The notes below the pieces were generated by a model that saw only the letters and a list, made by a program, of their open reading frames with translations, searched no databases and was not told the DNA's origin. Position numbers and translations under genes: made by a program. A DNA stretch of 64,000 nt from PALSA-270 sp963770245 (lineage in GTDB: Bacteria; Acidobacteriota; Terriglobia; Terriglobales; Acidobacteriaceae). The stretch covers positions 558,001-622,000 of the forward strand of contig CAVYOX010000010.1 in the NCBI GenBank assembly GCA_963770245.1, written 5' to 3'. Below, in pieces: positions 61,150 through 64,000 of the stretch (positions within the stretch are counted from its first letter, which is position 1; each line of letters starts with the position of its first letter).

Positions 61150-62727
61150 CTATTTCTTGCGAGGAGCTTTGGCGAGATCTCTGGCGAGGGCGCGGTCATG
61201 CAGGGCCATCTGGACTACCCGCAGCATTTCGTCCCGCGGAGCTGGCTTTCCGGTCCAGATTTCAAATTGGCGGGCCGCCTGATGAACAAACATTTCGATG
61301 CCGGGAATCAGTTCCGCCCCCCGGGCCTGGGCGAGTTTCATCAAGCGGGTCTCCTCCGGATCGTAGACCATATCGAATAAGAACCGGGTGTTGATCTCGT
61401 CTTCGTTGAGCGGCGAGTCGCGCGTGTTGCCCATGCCGACCGGGGTGGCATTGATGATGACGTCAAAGCTCATCTTCTTGAGGTCGGCGGCGCGCTTGAT
61501 GATGCGAGCGCGAGCCTGGTGGGCGAGCTTCTGGGCGGGCGCAGCGCTGCGATTGAGGATGTAGATCTCGGCTCCGCGTTCCTTCAGTCCGAACACCGCG
61601 GCGCGCGCGGCGCCGCCCGCCCCGAGCACGAGGATCCGGGCTTTTTCGAGCGGAATGCGTTGCTCGAGCGGACGCACAACTCCGGCGGTATCGGTGTTGA
61701 AGCCGTACAGCTTGCCATCCTGCGCCCGCACCACGGTGTTGCAGGCGCCGATTTTGGTGGTGTGCGAATCGGTGTTGTCGAGGTGCCGCAGAATCGCCTC
61801 TTTGTACGGCATGGTGATCGAAAGGCCGTGGATCGGAATGTCGCGAACGCAGGCCAGCAGGTCCTTTAAGGTCTTGGCGTGCAGGGCCACGTAAACCGCG
61901 TTCACATTTTCGCGCCGCAGGGCCGCGTTCATGATGGTGGGCGAGAGCGAATGCGCCACCGGATCTCCCACCACGCCGTACACCCGCGTGGCCGCGTCCA
62001 CCTGCTCGATGCGGTAGGTGTTGCGCAGTTCTTGCGCCGCCACCTGGCCGGGAGCAGTCTTTTCTTCGAGCGTAACGGCGGCGAAGGTGAACACGCTGCC
62101 GGCGCGGACTGCCAGCACCCGGCTGATGAGGCCTTGCTCGCCCATGCACATGCCGATCAAGGAAAAGCGCTCGCTCTGCTTCTCGAGGAACTTCATCATC
62201 ACTACGTTGTCGTACAACGTGGTGGCGGTGCTGACCACCTTGTAAAAATCCGCCGGTCGCAGCGCCATCTTTTCCAAAGTCTCGTCCAGCTTCTTGGTGG
62301 CGCGGAAATCGTGGAAGGACAGAATCAGGGCGGCGCGGGCCCGCAGCCGTTCCAATTGTTCCGGCTTCAACAGGGAGGCGGTCTGCAGCTCGATATCCAA
62401 GAGCTGGCAGCCCGAGGCGGCGGCCTTGGCCAGGATGTCAAGTTGCGAGGCCACTGAGCCCAGAAACTTCCCCCCGTTCGGAGCCCGCCGGCAGGTCGCG
62501 ATGACCGCCACGTGGGGGTGGTACTGCATGAAGCGCTTGATGGTCGGCAGTGCCTGCGCCGGCCGCGGCAGGTAGTCTAACCTGAACTCCAGGAATGGGT
62601 TATCCCGAATCAGGGATTCGGCCTTCTCCACCATTTCGCTGACGTCGGCCCCGGTTACCGCCACGCACAGCCGGGGCAGCCGCAGGGGGCGCAGCCGGGT
62701 AACGAAGTTGTGCGCGAAAGCGGTCAT
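61150..62727 (-). CDS. aroDE: Bifunctional 3-dehydroquinate dehydratase / shikimate dehydrogenase
   Basis: 525 residues joining two shikimate-pathway steps. Residues about 15-240 are a type I dehydroquinase: LCVAVTGADV, FLEFRLDYL, ATCRR, LILSFHDFRATK, and the Schiff-base Lys in YKVVSTATT. Residues about 250-515 are AroE: YGVVGDPVAHSLSPTIMNAAL, SITMPYKEAILRHLD, GACNTVV, the NADP loop LVLGAGGAARAAVFGLKERGAEIYILNR and NATPVGM. The same domain order occurs in plant DHQ-SDH enzymes. Ends with a basic tail (LARDLAKAPRKK). No other aro genes are nearby. Confidence 0.95.
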   Translation of the reverse strand: MTAFAHNFVTRLRPLRLPRLCVAVTGADVSEMVEKAESLIRDNPFLEFRLDYLPRPAQALPTIKRFMQYHPHVAVIATCRRAPNGGKFLGSVASQLDILAKAAASGCQLLDIELQTASLLKPEQLERLRARAALILSFHDFRATKKLDETLEKMALRPADFYKVVSTATTLYDNVVMMKFLEKQSERFSLIGMCMGEQGLISRVLAVRAGSVFTFAAVTLEEKTAPGQVAAQELRNTYRIEQVDAATRVYGVVGDPVAHSLSPTIMNAALRRENVNAVYVALHAKTLKDLLACVRDIPIHGLSITMPYKEAILRHLDNTDSHTTKIGACNTVVRAQDGKLYGFNTDTAGVVRPLEQRIPLEKARILVLGAGGAARAAVFGLKERGAEIYILNRSAAPAQKLAHQARARIIKRAADLKKMSFDVIINATPVGMGNTRDSPLNEDEINTRFLFDMVYDPEETRLMKLAQARGAELIPGIEMFVHQAARQFEIWTGKPAPRDEMLRVVQMALHDRALARDLAKAPRKK

Positions 62728-62960
62728 TCGGTTCCGAAGGACGGCGCGATATTACAGGCCCGTAATTACATATGCAACAACGGATTATCAAATTTTCTTC
62801 GCCCTGGCCGGGGCAAAACTATTTAGCGTACCTAGCATGACACCGGCGTAACCTTGACCGGTCCCCACCCTCTTGTTACTGTCCGGGCAGAAAGCCCTTT
62901 GGTTTGCTGCGGTTAGCCAGGGGCGCAAGCCGGCGGCTGCGGCTTTGACTCGGAGGTAAC

Positions 62961-63938
62961 ATGAAGAAAACAGGAATGTTGTTGTTGATGCTGTTGCTGA
63001 GCGCCGGCGCCTATGCGCAGCAAACTGATGCCAGCCCGAGCGCGGGCTCGGGGGACGCGGATACACCCCAAGGTACAGTGCCCACCACGGTGAGCTTTCC
63101 CATCGAGCGCGTGCAGACGCCGACCTATGCCGACCTGTACTGCGCCGGATTCGTCAGCAAACAGCTCCTGCCGAACGCCAATTTCGTCGCCGGCGGGCTG
63201 CAGACGCCGAACACCACCAAGTTTGTGAATGGAGAAATGGTGTACCTCGCCGGAGGCGGCTACCAAGCGGGCCAGCAGTATACGGTTTTGCGCGAACTTG
63301 AGGATATCAACCGCTACGAGCTATTTGCCGGCCAGCACACCATGCTGAAAGCGATGGGCCAGCCTTACGCCGAATTGGCCAGAGTGCGGGTGGTCGATGC
63401 CCGCAGCAAGATGGCCGTGGCGCAGATTGAGTTCAGTTGTGACCCGGTCAATCCCGGCGATATCGTTGTACCTTACGCCGAAAAAACTCCCGTATCGTTT
63501 CATCCTCCGCTGCGCTTTGACCGCTTCGCGCCAGCCAGCAGCAAGACCACCGGCCGCATCGTGATGGCTCGGGACTTCGACTCCGTGCTCGGAACCGGCA
63601 TGAAGGTCTACATGAACGTGGGTTCAAGCCAAGGGGTGAAAGTGGGCGACCACTTCCGCGCCGTGCGCTCCTACTCCGCCGACCTCAAAGACCCGGTGGA
63701 CTCGCTTTCCTTCAAAGCTGCCCTGGCCGAAGATACCCAGAAACGAGAGCCATCGATTGATGCCAGCATGTGGACGAAAAACAATGGTCCGATGATCCAC
63801 ATGGCGGATCTGCCCCGGCGCTCGGTTGGAGAAATCGTCATTCTCAGCACCACGGCCACTACCTCGACCGGCATGATCGTCTTTGCCCTGGAAGATGTTC
63901 ATCTGGGTGATGCCGTCGAGGCCGACGATCAGGAATAG
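62961..63938 (+). CDS. Exported protein of unknown function
   Basis: 325 residues with a signal peptide (MKKTGMLLLMLLLSAGAYAQ). Two weakly similar halves are visible, each with a 'G-x-VYL/KVYMN-x-G...V-G-D/Q-x(F/Y)' pattern: NGEMVYLAGGGYQAGQQYTVLRE (about 92-114) and GTGMKVYMNVGSSQGVKVGDHFRAVR (about 212-237). These resemble the C-terminal FlgT/LysM-like 'G-x-KVGDxF' surface of exported proteins. A GGAGG ribosome site lies 4 bases before the ATG, and a strong terminator follows. Widely distributed in Acidobacteria to judge by pattern; function unknown. Confidence 0.8.
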   Translation: MKKTGMLLLMLLLSAGAYAQQTDASPSAGSGDADTPQGTVPTTVSFPIERVQTPTYADLYCAGFVSKQLLPNANFVAGGLQTPNTTKFVNGEMVYLAGGGYQAGQQYTVLRELEDINRYELFAGQHTMLKAMGQPYAELARVRVVDARSKMAVAQIEFSCDPVNPGDIVVPYAEKTPVSFHPPLRFDRFAPASSKTTGRIVMARDFDSVLGTGMKVYMNVGSSQGVKVGDHFRAVRSYSADLKDPVDSLSFKAALAEDTQKREPSIDASMWTKNNGPMIHMADLPRRSVGEIVILSTTATTSTGMIVFALEDVHLGDAVEADDQE

Positions 63939-63970
63939 AATTTGCCGCAAGGCAATCGTCCAAAAACTCT

Positions 63971-64000
63971 CGGGGAGGCGAAAGCCTCCCCGAATTTGTT
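63971..64000 (+). terminator. Rho-independent-like terminator
   Basis: CGGGGAGGC-GAAA-GCCTCCCCG (9-bp perfect stem, GNRA-type tetraloop) followed by AATTTGTT, 32 bases after the preceding stop codon. Confidence 0.85.

Overview
The window looks like the replication-origin neighbourhood of a GC-rich Acidobacteriota chromosome, probably Terriglobia. This rests on the gene order (gyrB, dnaN and dnaA running left, rpmH-rnpA-yidD-yidC-jag-mnmE running right), a fused aroD-aroE gene, carboxypeptidase-regulatory-like TonB-dependent receptors, and WD40/PD40-tailed Ser/Thr kinases. The taxonomic call is inference; no 16S rRNA gene is present.

Layout. 1-12.1 kb holds the origin block. gyrB (cut by the left edge), a secreted protein, mscL, dnaN and dnaA point left, a 760-base gap is the best oriC candidate, and the ribosomal/RNase P/membrane-insertion/tRNA-modification genes point right. 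recF is not in its usual place between dnaN and gyrB. 12.3-18 kb has a carboxymuconolactone-decarboxylase fragment, a CstB-like persulfide dioxygenase-rhodanese protein, a small recombinase-like protein, a secreted TPR protein, and ruvA and ruvB. 18.3-27.4 kb runs right: a DnaD-like/DnaC-like helicase-loader pair, a short UvrC-like nuclease, DinB, tldD-pmbA, selD and an aldo-keto reductase. 27.5-32.6 kb runs left: tilS-hpt-ftsH and a CADD-like (pABA synthase family) gene. 32.9-38.9 kb has mnmG, ogt, a DsbA-like protein, small conserved proteins, a second DinB and a TonB-domain protein. 39-43.5 kb is the partition locus rsmG-parA-parB, with a cluster of parS-like palindromes and an IS110-type transposase relic between rsmG and parA. 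43.7-51.3 kb has a cold-shock gene, a Ser/Thr kinase, and an operon of a Cys-rich exported protein, TonB-dependent receptor, CusF-Sco fusion and VKOR that looks copper-related.

52-60 kb is accessory DNA. It carries integrase and histidine-kinase debris and a respiratory formate dehydrogenase operon (fdhA-fdhB-fdhC-fdhE). fdhA has an in-frame UGA in the selenocysteine context V-U-HGPTV followed by a possible SECIS hairpin. selD, the selenophosphate donor gene, is 30 kb away in the same window. fdhA, fdhB and fdhE nevertheless carry four frameshifts, all of the same (+1) sense, so the operon is either freshly decaying or contains assembly errors. A 3' tRNA fragment (51975-51996) and a 5' tRNA half (59963 onward) with perfectly complementary acceptor strands bracket this island. 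60-64 kb has a lone GvpF/L-type gene, the aroD-aroE fusion and a secreted protein.

A recurrent feature is a TANNNT box only 4-10 bases before the start codon of many housekeeping genes (mnmE, ruvA, uvrC-like, tldD, a small membrane protein, selD, tilS, rsmG), with no Shine-Dalgarno sequence. This suggests widespread leaderless transcription.
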